A stretch of 64,000 nucleotides of DNA, taken from Gemmatimonadaceae bacterium (GTDB lineage: Bacteria; Gemmatimonadota; Gemmatimonadetes; Gemmatimonadales; Gemmatimonadaceae). The DNA lies in the NCBI GenBank assembly GCA_036273715.1, contig DASUHB010000074.1, positions 62,001 through 126,000 of the forward strand, in the 5' to 3' direction. Positions 43,131 to 52,543 of the stretch are shown here, piece by piece. A program made the translations under genes and the position numbers. Under the pieces are notes generated by a model. It did not search any database, had not been told where the DNA came from, and saw only the letters and a list, made by a program, of their open reading frames with translations. Each line of letters opens with the position of its first letter. The first letter of the stretch is position 1.

Positions 43131-44824
43131 GAGGAGGGCTTCGGCGCCGCCGCGTCGTTGGACGCGGCCGCACCGTTCGTTGCCGCCGCGGCCGGCGGCG
43201 ATTCGAGTTGCACCGTCTGCGTCGGAAACGCGAAGGACGTCCCCGCGCGCTCCACGATGTCCATGATCTGCAGCAGCAAATCTTGCCGGATGCGGTTGAA
43301 CTCGTTGCCGTTCGTCGTCAGAATCTGCGCCGCGACCTGCACGTCCAGCGACGACGGGCTGAGTTGCTGAAAGAAGACCGTGATCGTGTCCTGCGCCACG
43401 TGCTTGGTGCCCTTGAGCATCGCTTCGACACCCGTGATCACTGCGCGCATCTGGTCCGCCGTCGTCTCGTACACCAGTGTGAGCACGCAGGAAAAGCGGA
43501 TCCGGTCCCGCGGCGCGAACGTCTCGATCCGCGAATCGGCGACCTTCCCGTTAGGCATCGACACCACGCTGCGCTCGGCCGTCCGGATGCGGATCGATCG
43601 CAGCCCGATGCTCTCGACCGTGCCCGTCACCGTGTCGATCGTCACCTGATCGCCTTCCCGGAACAACCGGTCGCCGCCGATCGCGAACGCGCCGAAGAGA
43701 TTCTCGAGCGTCTTCTGCGCCGCGAGCGCCACGGCGAGGCCGCCGATGCCCAGGCCGCCGATGATCGCCGCCACCGGATAGCCGAGCGTCGCCAGCAGCG
43801 ACACGAAGCCGAAAATCCCGATGACCATCTTCACCAGACGCGACACGAGCGTCAGCAGTCCGTGCGACGTACCGTGCATCGCCCACCCGGACACCGACTT
43901 CACCTGCCGCCAGATGTCGACCAGGCGCCACAGCGCCCAGAAAAACGCGATCGTGAATCCCGCCTTGATCACCGTGTCGACGTGCCGCGACACGTTCGCG
44001 TTGAGCGACAACCACGGCAACAGGAAGAGCACCACAACCAGCATCGCCGCCAGGCGGAACGGCCCGCGCAGCGCCGTGCTGATGCCGTCGTCCCAGTGGG
44101 TCTTGGTGCGCTTCGCCAACGCGCCTAACGCACCGCGCGCCAGGCGGCCCAACAGCATGCCGACCAGCAGCGACACGACGATCACGACGATCAGGCCCAG
44201 CCACTGCCACCAGAGTATGCCTAACGGGCCGGCGCCGAGCAGCCACGGCGGCAGATGGTCGAGCGTCCACCGGTCCGGGAGCTGCCGGTACCATTTGGGG
44301 ATGTTCGCCACCGTGCTGCGCGAGAACACCCACCGCGCCGCAGCGCCGGGCCGCGCCTGCCGGACTAACCGAACCGGATCGCTCCGCCCGCCCGGCTCCG
44401 GTATGGTGCCGATCTGCTGCACCCCCGCCGGCATCCCGCTCGTCGTGTCGCCGGCCGACGCACCGGAGATCGCATCCAGATCGATGTACACATAGCGGTC
44501 GAGCACGATCGAGAATTCACGCGCCAGCTGGCTGGCCTGGGATCGCTCGATCTCCGGCACATCGAGGTACTGCGCCGCGCGCGCGAAGTCGCCGGCCTGC
44601 GAATACTCGAGAAACGCCGACAACGATGCCCGCGGCGAATCCGGCGACGTCACCGACGCCGGCTTCGCCGTGTCCGCCGCCGGCTTCTTGCCCAGCAATT
44701 GCTGTATGACCTGCGCCGTCGCCGTTCGCGGAACTGCGACGCAAAGCGCGATCGCGATGGCCGCACGCACGGTGATCGCCAGCACTCCCGGCAAACGATA
44801 TGCGGGTCGATGCATGACACTCAT
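43127..44824 (-). CDS. MscS-family mechanosensitive channel
   Basis: About 565 residues. Signal peptide, periplasmic domain (about 40-190), several membrane helices, then the pore-lining helix and MscS core: GLGIGGLAVALAAQKTLENLFGAFAI and VTIDTVTGTVESIGLRSIRIRT with SMPNGKV (quoted in parts). It opens on hypo-osmotic shock. The start is 44824 or 44815 (both ATG, neither with a clear ribosome site). Disordered Ala/Pro tail (PPAAAATNGAAASND). Coupled to otsA by a 4-bp overlap. Confidence 0.9.
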   Translation of the reverse strand: MSVMHRPAYRLPGVLAITVRAAIAIALCVAVPRTATAQVIQQLLGKKPAADTAKPASVTSPDSPRASLSAFLEYSQAGDFARAAQYLDVPEIERSQASQLAREFSIVLDRYVYIDLDAISGASAGDTTSGMPAGVQQIGTIPEPGGRSDPVRLVRQARPGAAARWVFSRSTVANIPKWYRQLPDRWTLDHLPPWLLGAGPLGILWWQWLGLIVVIVVSLLVGMLLGRLARGALGALAKRTKTHWDDGISTALRGPFRLAAMLVVVLFLLPWLSLNANVSRHVDTVIKAGFTIAFFWALWRLVDIWRQVKSVSGWAMHGTSHGLLTLVSRLVKMVIGIFGFVSLLATLGYPVAAIIGGLGIGGLAVALAAQKTLENLFGAFAIGGDRLFREGDQVTIDTVTGTVESIGLRSIRIRTAERSVVSMPNGKVADSRIETFAPRDRIRFSCVLTLVYETTADQMRAVITGVEAMLKGTKHVAQDTITVFFQQLSPSSLDVQVAAQILTTNGNEFNRIRQDLLLQIMDIVERAGTSFAFPTQTVQLESPPAAAATNGAAASNDAAAPKPSS

Positions 44825-44972
44825 ACGCCAGGAGGCGGGAAGAAGACGCGCATCATATGAAGGTGCTTGCGGAGTTTCCAGCGGCGTCGTAGGTAGAATC
44901 GGGCACAGCGGCGAGAGAGAAACCTGCACGCTCTGCGCCCACGCCGCCATTTGATTCAACGACTTCAGGCAC

Positions 44973-45893
44973 GTGTCGCCCGCGTTTCCGAACCCTCAGC
45001 ACGAGCATCTCGAATCGTCCGAGCCGGCAGGCCTGTCGACTCCGCTAGAGGTTCGCACGCTCGCGGTCGAGCACACGATACGCTGGGAGCCGGCGGACCA
45101 TACGGCCGTCTGGGCCACAGCTCCGCTCGCTGCCGTCCCAGGAATCGAACCGGTCGTCGTGCATCAGCGCGCGCTCGCCGAAATCGAGAGCCTTGCAACC
45201 GCGGCGAGAAGCTCTGCATTCGGCATTCTCTACGGCGCGCGGTATCGATGCCCTCGCCTGCGCCTGGACTATCTGCTCATCGAAGGTGTTCAACCCGGCA
45301 GCTCCGCCGACATCGGGCCCGACGCCGATCTGCGCTCGGCGCTCGGCGCCATCATCGCCCAACTGAGCGCGAGCGACGTGGGCGCCGTCGGCTGGTATCG
45401 ATGCGGAGGCCAGGGCGGAATTCGCATTTCGCCCGGCGATGCGGCCATGCACGCGGCTCTCTTTCCCGAGCCATGGTCTGTAGCAATGTTGCGCGACTCG
45501 GCGAACACAGACGCGACCGCGGCCGTCATCCGGCTCGATGGGCACCGGCCGCACTTGATCCCGTTCTACGAGTTGCTTTCGCCGGAATCTCCAGCCGATC
45601 TCAATCCCAAGCAAACGGCAATCTCATGGTCATCGTATCATACGATGTCTGACCAGCAGCCCCCTGACCCCCAACCTCCCGAGCCACCGCCTCCAGCGCC
45701 GGTGCCGGCCCAATCCATTGAACGCATCTTCGACGAGCCCGCTTCCCCGCCGACGAATGATCCAAAACGCAACGCCCCTCGACGGACCTCGTCCCGACTG
45801 TTCTCTTTCCGCCCGCGATTCGGTGAACGCACCGTGGCGCTCGGTGCCATCGCGCTCGCCATCTTCGCCGCGTGGTACGCCACGCACAGATAG
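44973..45893 (+). CDS. JAMM/MPN-like protein, catalytic His missing, tail-anchored
   Basis: 306 residues. Residues about 60-170 read like a JAB/MPN domain: VVVHQRALAEIESLA, FGILYGARYR, YLLIEGV, then VGWYRCGGQGGIRISPGDAAMHAALF. In active JAMM peptidases this last piece is GWYHxHPG...SxxD; here the two His are Arg143 and Gly145 while Ser153 and Asp156 are kept, so a zinc protease is unlikely. A Pro-rich linker (about 215-245) leads to a C-terminal membrane helix (286-304), a tail anchor. Start GTG at 44973. Function unknown; family assignment is by motif reading alone. Confidence 0.55.
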   Translation: MSPAFPNPQHEHLESSEPAGLSTPLEVRTLAVEHTIRWEPADHTAVWATAPLAAVPGIEPVVVHQRALAEIESLATAARSSAFGILYGARYRCPRLRLDYLLIEGVQPGSSADIGPDADLRSALGAIIAQLSASDVGAVGWYRCGGQGGIRISPGDAAMHAALFPEPWSVAMLRDSANTDATAAVIRLDGHRPHLIPFYELLSPESPADLNPKQTAISWSSYHTMSDQQPPDPQPPEPPPPAPVPAQSIERIFDEPASPPTNDPKRNAPRRTSSRLFSFRPRFGERTVALGAIALAIFAAWYATHR

Positions 45894-46033
45894 TGAGTGG
45901 CGCGCGAGACGACCTTTCAATTTCTGTCAGCGTTCTGTAAACCCGCCGCGTAACGCGGTTGACACGTGTTCCGCCCGTCCTGCCCGCTTCTCGCCCGAGC
46001 GGCCAGGCCTCCCACACTGCGTGGAGCGCACCA

Positions 46034-47686
46034 ATGCTCGGTACGCTGGATCCGATGTGGATCGTCCGACGCCGCGACGGCGTCACTCGCCCGACCGCGC
46101 CCCTCGCGCTCGCCGCTGCTTCGCTCATCGCGCTGAGCGCGCCTAACGCACACGCGCAACACGCGCGGCAGGGCGCGCGCCCTCCCGACTCCGCGCACGC
46201 TCCCGCCTCGCCCGCGGCGCGCGCCTCGCGCGACTCGGCGCGCACCGAAGACGATTCGATCCGCATCTCCGAGATCGCCAGGCGACCGCCCGTGATCACG
46301 CACCACACCATGCAGCTCAAGGGCGCGACACTCGCCTATACCGCGACCACCGGCATGCTTCCGATCCGGAACGACACCACCGGCGTCGCCGAGGGCTACA
46401 TCTTCTACGTCGCCTATACTAAGGATGGAACATCCGATCCCGCGAAGCGCCCCCTCACATTCGTGTTCAACGGCGGCCCGGGTTCATCCACCGTGTGGCT
46501 GCACCTCGGCGCCTTCGGCCCGAGACGCGTCAAGTTGAACGCGGATGGCTCGCCGCCGGCGCCGCCCCCGACGCTCGAAGACAACCCGTACACACTGCTC
46601 GATCAAACCGATCTCGTATTCCTCGACCCGGTCGGCACCGGATACAGCAGACCGTCCAAGCCGGCGCTCGGACCGAACTTCTGGGGCGTCACTGAAGACC
46701 TCCGCTCGGTGGCGGAATTCATCCGCCTCTATCTCACCCGGTACGAACGCTGGCTCTCGCCCAAGTTCCTCGCCGGCGAGAGCTACGGCACCACTCGCGC
46801 CGCCGGCCTTTCAGGCGTGCTCGCCGACCGCGGCATCGCGCTCAACGGCATCGTCCTCATCTCGACGGTGCTCAACTTCGAAACCCTGTCCGATCAGAAG
46901 GGCAACGACCTCGGCTTCGTTGGATTCCTGCCATCGTACACGGCGATCGCGTGGTATCACAAAAAGCTTCCCGCAGACTTACAGCGGCAGACCGTCGAAC
47001 AGGTCACCGCGCAGGCGGAGCAGTTCGCCGGCAACGGCTACACGCTGGCGCTCGAGCGCGGCGCAAGCCTAACGGCTGCCCAACGTAAGGCGGTGATCGA
47101 CACCCTGTCCCGTTTCACCGGACTCTCGCCCGCGTTCATCGACCACAACGACCTGCGCATCCCGCTCGGCCGCTTCGATCAGGAGCTGCTGCGCGATGAG
47201 CACCAGACCGTCGGCCGTCTCGATGGCCGCTTCACCGCCTACGCCACCGACGACGGCGCCGAGCGCGGCGCGTTCGACCCGAGTGATGCGGACATCGAGA
47301 ACACGTTCACGCCCGTCCTGAACGACTATGTCCGCCGCGACCTCGGCTTCTCCGACGACGAGATGTACTGGATTCTCGGCGGCGGCATCGGGCGCTGGCG
47401 CTATCCGCAACGCGAAGGATTCCTCGACGTCACGCCGTATCTCGAGCGCGCGTTCGCCAAGAATCCGTACATGAAGCTGTTCGTCGCGATGGGCTACTAT
47501 GACACGGCGACACCGTATTACGCCGTGGAATACACGCTCGACCACCTCGCGCTCAGCGACAAGGCGCGTGGCGACATCACCACCGATCACTTTGGCGCCG
47601 GCCACATGGTCTACATCGATTCGCCGAGCATGGCGCGGCTGCGCCAGGATCTCACGGCGTTCATCGACAGCGCCACCGCGCGATGA
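46034..47686 (+). CDS. S10 serine carboxypeptidase, secreted
   Basis: 550 residues. Signal peptide (ending about PNAHAQ), then family motifs FNGGPGSST (146-153), FLDPVGTGYS, the nucleophile GESYGTTRA (Ser250), a C-terminal Asp region (MGYYDTATPYYA) and GAGHMVY with the catalytic His. It removes C-terminal residues of peptides outside the cytoplasm. ATG 46034 has GGAG 8 bp upstream. The stop overlaps a possible early start of the next gene (47683). Confidence 0.9.
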   Translation: MLGTLDPMWIVRRRDGVTRPTAPLALAAASLIALSAPNAHAQHARQGARPPDSAHAPASPAARASRDSARTEDDSIRISEIARRPPVITHHTMQLKGATLAYTATTGMLPIRNDTTGVAEGYIFYVAYTKDGTSDPAKRPLTFVFNGGPGSSTVWLHLGAFGPRRVKLNADGSPPAPPPTLEDNPYTLLDQTDLVFLDPVGTGYSRPSKPALGPNFWGVTEDLRSVAEFIRLYLTRYERWLSPKFLAGESYGTTRAAGLSGVLADRGIALNGIVLISTVLNFETLSDQKGNDLGFVGFLPSYTAIAWYHKKLPADLQRQTVEQVTAQAEQFAGNGYTLALERGASLTAAQRKAVIDTLSRFTGLSPAFIDHNDLRIPLGRFDQELLRDEHQTVGRLDGRFTAYATDDGAERGAFDPSDADIENTFTPVLNDYVRRDLGFSDDEMYWILGGGIGRWRYPQREGFLDVTPYLERAFAKNPYMKLFVAMGYYDTATPYYAVEYTLDHLALSDKARGDITTDHFGAGHMVYIDSPSMARLRQDLTAFIDSATAR

Positions 47687-47760
47687 CGATGCCTAACACG
47701 ACGCCGGACGCACCGGTTTCCACACCAGTCCTTCTCCCCCAATCCCTCTGCCCTCGCCGT

Positions 47761-50700
47761 ATGCGCTCTCTTCTCCGCCTCACAGCCTGTGCGCTGCTGA
47801 TCGCGCCCGCGGCCGCCGCGCAAGCCGCCCACGGCGCGCAGCTCGACTCCGCCACGATCGCCGGATTCCGCTGGCGCAACATCGGCCCCGCCAACATGGG
47901 CGGCCGCATCGCCGACATCGCCGGCATTCCCAGTCCGTCCAAGACGTTCTACGTCGCCGCGGCCGGCGGAGGCATCTGGAAAACCACCAATGCCGGGATC
48001 ACGTTCCGGCCGGTCTTCGATCACGAGAAGGTCGTCTCCATGGGTGCGCTCGCCATCGCCCCATCCGACACCAACATCGTGTGGGCCGGCACCGGCGAGC
48101 AAAACACCCGCAATTCGATCTTGCCTGGCGGCGGCATCTACAAGAGCACCGATGGCGGCATGACGTGGAAGTTGATGGGCCTCGAGAACACGCAGCAGAT
48201 CGGCCGCATCGTCGTCCACCCGACCGATCCGAACATCGTCTACGTCGCTGCGTTAGGCCACGCCTGGGGCCCGAACAAGGACCGCGGTCTCTACAAGACC
48301 ACCGACGGCGGCCAGACCTGGAAGCTCATCAAGTTCGTGAGCGACAAGGCCGGCTTCATCGACGTCGCGATGGATCCCAAAGATCCGAACACGCTCTACG
48401 CCTCGAGCTACGAGCGCGTCCGCGGCCCGTGGTTCCTGCAGAGCGGCGGCCCAGGCAGCGCGCTCTGGAAGACGACCGACGGCGGCAACACCTGGAAGAA
48501 AATCGAAGGCAACGGCTGGCCCACGACGATGCTCGGCCGCATCAACATCGCCATCGCGCTCAGCAATCCGAAGATCGTGTATGCCGTCGTCGAAGCCGAT
48601 TCGATTCGCGGCGGCAAGCCGCCCTTCCCGGTGCCGGCCAGCGACACGTCGCCTAACGCATCGCAGCACACCCGCCTCCTCAGCGGACTCTATCGCTCCG
48701 AGGACGGCGGCGCCTCGTGGAAGTGGATGAACGACAAGGATGTGCGACCGTTTTACTACTCGCAGGTTCGCGTCGATCCCCAGAACCCCGACCGCGTGTA
48801 CTGGTCGTCCACGCCCGTGAATTTCTCCGACGACGGCGGCAAGACCGTGCGCAACGCGACCGTCGGCATTCACGTCGACCACCACGCGATGTGGATCGAT
48901 CCGAACGACGGACAGCACTTCGTCGTCGGCGATGACGGCGGCGTCTCGCAAACGTGGGACCGCGGCGGAAACTTCGTCTTCCTCAACACGTTCCCGATCG
49001 GGCAGTTCTACGAAGTGAGCTACGACTTCGCCGTGCCGTATCGCGTGTGCGGTGGACTGCAAGACAACGGCAGCTGGTGCGGGCCGAGCACCAAGAAAGA
49101 AGGCGCGATCATGAATCGCGACTGGTTCACCGTCGGCGGCGGCGATGGATTCTACACGGCGCAGGATCCCACCAACCCGAACATCATCTACGCCGAATCG
49201 CAGGGCGGCGCCATCGGCCGCCTCGACTACAGCACCGGTGAGCGCACGTTCCTCGACAAGCCGACGTGGCGCGAATCGCATCTCGCGTGGGAAGACTCGA
49301 TCCTCGCCGTGCGCGGCGACTCCACACAGCCGGAAACGGCGGCCATGAAGAAGCGCATCGCCGAGTTCCGCGCGAAGCAGAAGGCGGATTCGATCGACCT
49401 CGATCTCCGCTACAATTGGGACACGCCGTTCTTCATCTCGCCGCACTCCGCGAGCACGCTCTACATCGGCGGCAACCGCGTACTCAAGTCGACGGATCGC
49501 GGCGATCACATCTACCCGATCTCGCCCGACCTCTCGACGAAGGATTCCGTCAAGATTCGCATCAGCACCAAGACGACGGGCGGCATCACCAACGACGCCA
49601 CCGGCGCCGAAACGTACGGCACCATCACGACGCTCGCCGAATCGTACCTCAAGCCCGGCCTGTTGTACGCGGGCACCGACGACGGCAACGTCTGGCTTTC
49701 GCCTAACGATGGCGCCACGTGGGAGAACATCACGACGCGATTCCCGGGCGTTCCGCCGCGCACCTACGTGGTGCGCATCGAGCCATCGCACTTCGACACC
49801 CTCACGTTCTACGTCGCGTTCGACGGGCACCGCACCAACGACTTCACGCCGTACCTCTACGTGACCAACGACGGCGGCAAGACCTTCCGCTCGTTGGTCA
49901 ACGACTTGCCGAAGGATGGCCCCGCGTTCTTGCACGTCATCCGCGAGGATCCGGAAAACCGCGACCTGCTGTTCGTCGGCACCGACGTCGCCGCGTATGT
50001 CTCGATCGATCGCGGCGCGCACTGGCAGCGCTTCACGACCGGCCTGCCGACCGTGCCGGTGAACGACCTCAAGATCCAGCCGCGCGACCACGACCTCATC
50101 GCAGCGACGCACGGACGCAGCATCTGGATCGTGAACATCGGGCCGCTCGAGCAGATGACCGATACCGTGCTCGCGCAGTCGCAGTACTTCTTCAAGCCGG
50201 GCACGGCGTATCAGTACGGTGAGGCGCCGGGTCCGGATCTGAATCCCGGCCAGGAGCTGTTCGAGGGACGCAACGCGCCGTACGGCGCCGAGCTCGCCTA
50301 CCGCCTAACGAATGGCAAGCGGGGGGACACCGTGCACATCGTCGTCACCGACGCCAAGGGCGATACGGTGGCGTCCATGCGCGGCCCGGGCGGCGAGGGC
50401 CTGCAGCACGCGACGTGGGATATGCGCGGGAAAGCCCCCAAGGCCAAACCGCTCTCGCCCGCTGCCAAGCGGGACAGCATCGTCAGCGCGCGCAAGATCG
50501 ACCACGTGCTCGATTCGCTGGCTGCCGCCAAGACGGCGCCGCAGCCGGTCATCGACCGGGTCAAGAAAGCGATCGCCAGCGGTGCAGGGTTAGGCGAGCT
50601 GTTCCGCCGCGGCGGCGCCGGCGCGCCTCCCGGAGTGTTCGTCGAACGCCCCGGCGAGAGCCCGCTCCCGCGCGCCCGCCGCGGGCCGGGCGCGTTAGGC

Positions 50701-50997
50701 GAAGCGCGGCGCGACACTACAGGCGCTGCTCCGGCCCGCCGCGCCGGCGGCGCGGGCGAAGAGCCGCCGATCGATCAGGCCGTGTTGGGCGAAATCTTCA
50801 CCGCGCTCCGCTCGTCGGGCGCGCTGCCCGGCGGCGGCTTCGGCCGGCGCAACCAGGCGCCGCTCGTCGAAACCGGCGACTACCTCGTCACCATCACCGC
50901 CAACGGACAGACCATGAAGCAGGTCCTGCGCGTCGACCGCGTGAGCGGCAGCGACGATGCAGCCATCGGAGATGAGACCCTGGACCTCGATCCGTAA
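47761..50997 (+). CDS. Large secreted Asp-box (sortilin/VPS10-like) propeller protein
   Basis: 1078 residues from the ATG at 47761, which starts a normal signal peptide (MRSLLRLTACALLIAPAAAAQ). An ATG at 47683 overlapping the previous stop is an alternative. Repeated Asp-boxes: KSTDGGMTWK, KTTDGGQTWK, KTTDGGNTWKK, RSEDGGASWKW, TNDGGKTFRS and SIDRGAHWQR. About 800 residues of propeller precede a C-terminal region with an FGRRNQAPLVETGDYLVTI beta domain and Ala/Gly-rich linkers (850-1000). Database-type names such as glycosyl hydrolase are common for this family, but no catalytic residues can be assigned. Confidence 0.85.
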   Translation: MRSLLRLTACALLIAPAAAAQAAHGAQLDSATIAGFRWRNIGPANMGGRIADIAGIPSPSKTFYVAAAGGGIWKTTNAGITFRPVFDHEKVVSMGALAIAPSDTNIVWAGTGEQNTRNSILPGGGIYKSTDGGMTWKLMGLENTQQIGRIVVHPTDPNIVYVAALGHAWGPNKDRGLYKTTDGGQTWKLIKFVSDKAGFIDVAMDPKDPNTLYASSYERVRGPWFLQSGGPGSALWKTTDGGNTWKKIEGNGWPTTMLGRINIAIALSNPKIVYAVVEADSIRGGKPPFPVPASDTSPNASQHTRLLSGLYRSEDGGASWKWMNDKDVRPFYYSQVRVDPQNPDRVYWSSTPVNFSDDGGKTVRNATVGIHVDHHAMWIDPNDGQHFVVGDDGGVSQTWDRGGNFVFLNTFPIGQFYEVSYDFAVPYRVCGGLQDNGSWCGPSTKKEGAIMNRDWFTVGGGDGFYTAQDPTNPNIIYAESQGGAIGRLDYSTGERTFLDKPTWRESHLAWEDSILAVRGDSTQPETAAMKKRIAEFRAKQKADSIDLDLRYNWDTPFFISPHSASTLYIGGNRVLKSTDRGDHIYPISPDLSTKDSVKIRISTKTTGGITNDATGAETYGTITTLAESYLKPGLLYAGTDDGNVWLSPNDGATWENITTRFPGVPPRTYVVRIEPSHFDTLTFYVAFDGHRTNDFTPYLYVTNDGGKTFRSLVNDLPKDGPAFLHVIREDPENRDLLFVGTDVAAYVSIDRGAHWQRFTTGLPTVPVNDLKIQPRDHDLIAATHGRSIWIVNIGPLEQMTDTVLAQSQYFFKPGTAYQYGEAPGPDLNPGQELFEGRNAPYGAELAYRLTNGKRGDTVHIVVTDAKGDTVASMRGPGGEGLQHATWDMRGKAPKAKPLSPAAKRDSIVSARKIDHVLDSLAAAKTAPQPVIDRVKKAIASGAGLGELFRRGGAGAPPGVFVERPGESPLPRARRGPGALGEARRDTTGAAPARRAGGAGEEPPIDQAVLGEIFTALRSSGALPGGGFGRRNQAPLVETGDYLVTITANGQTMKQVLRVDRVSGSDDAAIGDETLDLDP

Positions 50998-51027
50998 CCG
51001 GCGCCGCGGCGCAAGTTAGGCGTTGGG

Positions 51028-51061
51028 CACGGCCCGGGCGGCGAGCGCTGCCCGGGCCGTG
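51028..51061. terminator. Bidirectional terminator hairpin
   Basis: 12-bp perfect arms CACGGCCCGGGC and GCCCGGGCCGTG with a 10-nt loop, in the gap between two converging genes. No U-run. Confidence 0.65.
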
Positions 51062-51070
51062 TCGTATCGG

Positions 51071-51649
51071 TCAGCCCGCCGCCGGAGGCGCGAGCAGCGG
51101 CGCCAGACAGGCGGCCGCCAACGCGTCGGTGCTCAGGATCGGCGCCTCGTCCGGGCCCGCGGGCTGCCACCCCCACCCCTCGGATGTCTGCACCTGGCGA
51201 TACACATCGGCCCGCAGGATGGTCGCCGCCGCCGACTCGCGCCGCCGCGTGGCGCCGCGGACCGCCACCACCCCCAGCCACTCGATCACCTGCAGCTCGC
51301 CTAACGAGACGTCGGTGAACTGCGCCGCGAACCACGACACGCTCACCGCGCGCTCCGCGCCCTGCACCACGCACCGGTCCGGCGACCGGTACGGCACGAG
51401 CGCCGACTCCGACTGCTCCGCCGAGACGCCCGGCCCCGGAATGCGATGCTTGATGTCGGCGACCATCTTGTCGAGGAGACGCTCGAGCTCGCGCCGCGCC
51501 GCCGCACGCTGCTGTGGCGTTAGGCGCGACCCCGCGTCGGCCGCCCCGCCCCCCGATAGCTCGTCGATCCGTCCCTCGTCCCCCTCGCCCACATCCACCG
51601 GCTCGGCAGGCGCCCCAACTCCTTCGCTCGGCGTCGGCTTTCGCTGCAT
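51071..51649 (-). CDS. Hypothetical protein, 192 aa
   Basis: Charged, Pro/Gly-rich N-terminal 45 residues, then a helical segment (LTPQQRAAARRELERLLDKM) and a mixed domain with SVSWFAAQFTDVSLGELQVIEWLGVVAV (parts) and a Trp-rich stretch SEGWGWQPAGPDEAP. No signal peptide. No family recognised. It converges on the propeller gene, the terminator between them. Confidence 0.6.
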   Translation of the reverse strand: MQRKPTPSEGVGAPAEPVDVGEGDEGRIDELSGGGAADAGSRLTPQQRAAARRELERLLDKMVADIKHRIPGPGVSAEQSESALVPYRSPDRCVVQGAERAVSVSWFAAQFTDVSLGELQVIEWLGVVAVRGATRRRESAAATILRADVYRQVQTSEGWGWQPAGPDEAPILSTDALAAACLAPLLAPPAAG

Positions 51650-51815
51650 GGGTCCTCGCGGAATGTCCGCACCGCTACGTCGTGATCCAGCGCTCGCGCG
51701 CCCCAGACGATGAAGATCGGCGGAGGAGCGACCAGCGCGAGCTCGCACGCGCTGGGATAGTCCCGAAAGGTACACCGCCACCGCGCCCAGCGCGCGCCGC
51801 CCGAAGAGACCCCGA

Positions 51816-52439
51816 CTATCGGAGCTCGATCACCCCCGCCGACCCCGGAGCCGTTGGATCCGAATCGCGCGGCCCCGTTGGTCCGCCGCGACGCCCCTTC
51901 GCGCTCCACTCTTCAATGGCGATCGCGATGATTGCCGTCGCACGCAGATGCGCATCCGGAATCGCCTCGTAGTCACGACCCGCGGTCCGCCCCGGATAGT
52001 AGCGCGCCACCATGTCGTGCAGCAGCGCGCGTTGGGCTTCGGCAGACGGCGGATCCATCGCACGGCCGAACAGCACCACCGATCGATAGTTCACCGAGTG
52101 GTAGAGCGCCGTCCGCGAGTATACCAGCCCATCCACCAGCGTAACCTCGATGCACACTGGCGCACACGCCGCGAGATGGCGCACCAGCCGGCTGTGATGG
52201 GCGCCGTGCAGATACACATTCGTCGGCCGACTCAGATCGAAGTGATACGTCATCGGCAGCACGAACGGCTGGCCCTCCACCGCGAAGGCCACGTGCGCCA
52301 CCAAACCTTCCGCGAGAATCGATGCCGCTTCGTCCGGAATGCCGCGATCGGGATGCACCCGCAGCATCGCGCGGTTGGTCGTCCGTTCGTCGGCGTGCGC
52401 GAGCGGCGATGCCGTGGTCGATGAGAGCGACCGAGTCAT
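51816..52439 (-). CDS. Pyridoxamine-5'-phosphate-oxidase-fold flavin protein
   Basis: 207 residues with a split-barrel FMN-binding fold: HVAFAVEGQPFVLPMTYHFD, NVYLHGAHHSRLVRHLA, VCIEVTLVDGLVYSRTALYHSVNYRSVVLFG (parts). Such proteins are often coded opposite a MocR regulator, as here (105-bp gap to the start at 52544), and are controlled by it. Biological substrate unknown; FMN/F420 or haem relatives exist. Confidence 0.85.
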   Translation of the reverse strand: MTRSLSSTTASPLAHADERTTNRAMLRVHPDRGIPDEAASILAEGLVAHVAFAVEGQPFVLPMTYHFDLSRPTNVYLHGAHHSRLVRHLAACAPVCIEVTLVDGLVYSRTALYHSVNYRSVVLFGRAMDPPSAEAQRALLHDMVARYYPGRTAGRDYEAIPDAHLRATAIIAIAIEEWSAKGRRGGPTGPRDSDPTAPGSAGVIELR

Positions 52440-52504
52440 TTTCCGAGCCGTGTCGAGGTGTCAGCCTGGCGCGAGCCCCTGCGCGTCCGTATCGTACGGC
52501 GGTA

Positions 52505-52525
52505 TTGGACTTGTCAAAAGTGCCA
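52505..52525. promoter_or_regulatory. Candidate MocR operator in the PPOX/MocR divergent gap
   Basis: Imperfect inverted repeat TTGGACT, 7-nt spacer TGTCAAA, AGTGCCA (5 of 7 positions pair), 19 bp before the MocR start and about 65 bp from the PPOX start. MocR proteins in other bacteria bind such paired sites in the same position. Inferred by eye. Confidence 0.4.
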
Positions 52526-52543
52526 GAACTTCACCAATCGACC

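Noticed and set aside
44973-45893. Active JAMM metalloprotease
   Set aside because: Both zinc-binding His positions are changed (Arg143, Gly145).
48253-50112. 619-residue minus-strand frame opposite the Asp-box propeller protein
   Set aside because: Antisense shadow of a repeat protein with many Asp-boxes; composition is unlike real neighbours.
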